NCBI GenBank assembly: GCA_037954235.1
Contig: JBBMOA010000013.1
Location: 20,768,501-20,832,500, forward strand
From: Aulostomus chinensis
Taxonomy: Eukaryota; Chordata; Actinopteri; Syngnathiformes; Aulostomidae
Reading direction: 5' to 3'
DNA length: 64,000 nucleotides
Below the pieces are notes generated by a model that searched no databases, had not been told where the DNA came from, and was given only the letters and a program-made list of their open reading frames with translations. Below, in pieces: positions 63,378 to 64,000 of the stretch; the stretch's first letter is position 1, and every line of letters begins with the position of its first letter. The position numbers and the translations under genes were made by a program.

Positions 63378-63404
63378 ACACACGCGCACACGCACACACA
63401 CACG
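63378..63404. repeat. imperfect (CA)n microsatellite
   Basis: CA repeats with CG interruptions. Confidence 0.9.
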
Positions 63405-64000
63405 TCACCACAATAAAGTCAGGTATTACCCTATTCATAGTGAGGACTGTTCAACAGAACTTATTCTGGCTGAAGACTGTGAACCAAAGGTGTTGTGCAC
63501 AAGCTTCCTAAAAATGGTGGCTGACGGTGAGGTTATGAGCGCCCTTAGCAGATGTACAAACAAGGTGTCTGACTGATGTAGCTTAGCGATGGCTGCAAAA
63601 GCATGCCAAGCAGCTGCAGTATTCTCATGAGGTTATTAGCAAAGTCTTCCACTTCCTGTGTATTTATAGCCGAGACAAAGAGCAGTTAAAGCATAAATGC
63701 AGTTTGTTCAAGTACATGGTGATTTTATGAGCAGCTGCTCCTTTCTAATGGCCTTGCTGATTTAAAAAAAAGAAAATGGATGTCTGAGTGTTTTGACCCT
63801 TGTAATCAGTAGAGAAAAGGCAAAACAGATGTATTGTGCAAAATATCTTTGAGTATATAAATAAAATGGATCATTGCAATGATTTATGGATGCAATTGAG
63901 TACAGCAGGTGTCTGATTAGAAAGCTACCGAGTTCTGTTTTAGTGAAAGTAGAACTCAAGCTTTCATAACTGAGGTGCAAGTGTTCTTGCTGTCAGTCTT

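Larger units (their letters stand above)
55914..64000 (-). other. enox2: enox2 upstream intron or 5' region
   Basis: The acceptor at 55914-55915 opens this segment, which runs to the window edge. It contains a hairpin MITE, a small broken hAT element, a SINE head and microsatellites. I could not find a first exon or CpG-island promoter. The 128-codon plus-strand ORF at 61375-61758 has no domain I recognise. 56200-57600, 58800-59900, 61000-62100 and 62700-64000 show nothing else. Confidence 0.6.

Noticed and set aside
1..64000. CRISPR arrays, operons, phage or bacterial defence systems
   Set aside because: The sequence is a vertebrate intron landscape; the only regularly repeated units are microsatellites, with no spacer structure.

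Overview
This is a stretch of a vertebrate nuclear genome, almost certainly a teleost fish. It is AT-rich and dominated by very long introns. It carries many long (CA)n/(GT)n microsatellites and several repeat types familiar from ray-finned fish: a tRNA-derived SINE with a (GGAT)n tail, hAT-type transposons and MITEs, Tc1-like relics and non-LTR retrotransposon fragments. There are no bacterial-type genes or operons. Nearly all long open frames are chance ORFs or run through repeats.

One protein-coding gene explains the window: enox2 (ecto-NOX disulfide-thiol exchanger 2, also called tNOX), read right to left on the minus strand. Five internal coding exons are visible, in transcription order 55913-55767, 26703-26572, 11378-11223, 4121-3915 and 713-480. 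They give 292 codons of one continuous reading frame: a lysine/arginine-rich N-terminal piece, the conserved Asn/Met/Pro-rich N-terminal region, a CxxC motif, a complete RRM domain, and the start of the Arg/Glu-rich segment after it. Every junction is GT-AG and every exon is phase 1-1. ENOX2 is preferred over its paralogue ENOX1 because of the residues after the RRM (KKDTGRLHVDFAQARDDLYE, RMLAREERHRRKMEE). The gene is cut at both ends: the first exon(s) lie beyond base 64000 on the right, and the coiled-coil, catalytic and nucleotide-binding C-terminal exons lie left of base 1.

Layout: 1-4121 holds the two RRM exons, a SINE and a pair of CTCF-like motifs. 4122-11222 is an intron with a hAT-type MITE and a dispersed fish repeat. 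11223-26703 holds two exons, a possible alternative promoter/first exon at about 13274-13640, Tc1-like relics and a complete SINE. 26704-55766 is a 29-kb intron with microsatellites, LINE fragments, a GATA/E-box/KLF motif cluster and a 3'UTR-like AT-rich segment. 55767-64000 holds the most upstream visible exon, a hairpin MITE and a small broken hAT transposon with target-site duplications.

I found no evidence of a new multi-gene system. The observations most worth checking are the possible in-frame alternative first exon of enox2, the extra upstream exon carrying a basic KKRKR cluster, the uniform phase symmetry of the exons, the regulatory-motif clusters, and the well-preserved transposon insertion footprints.
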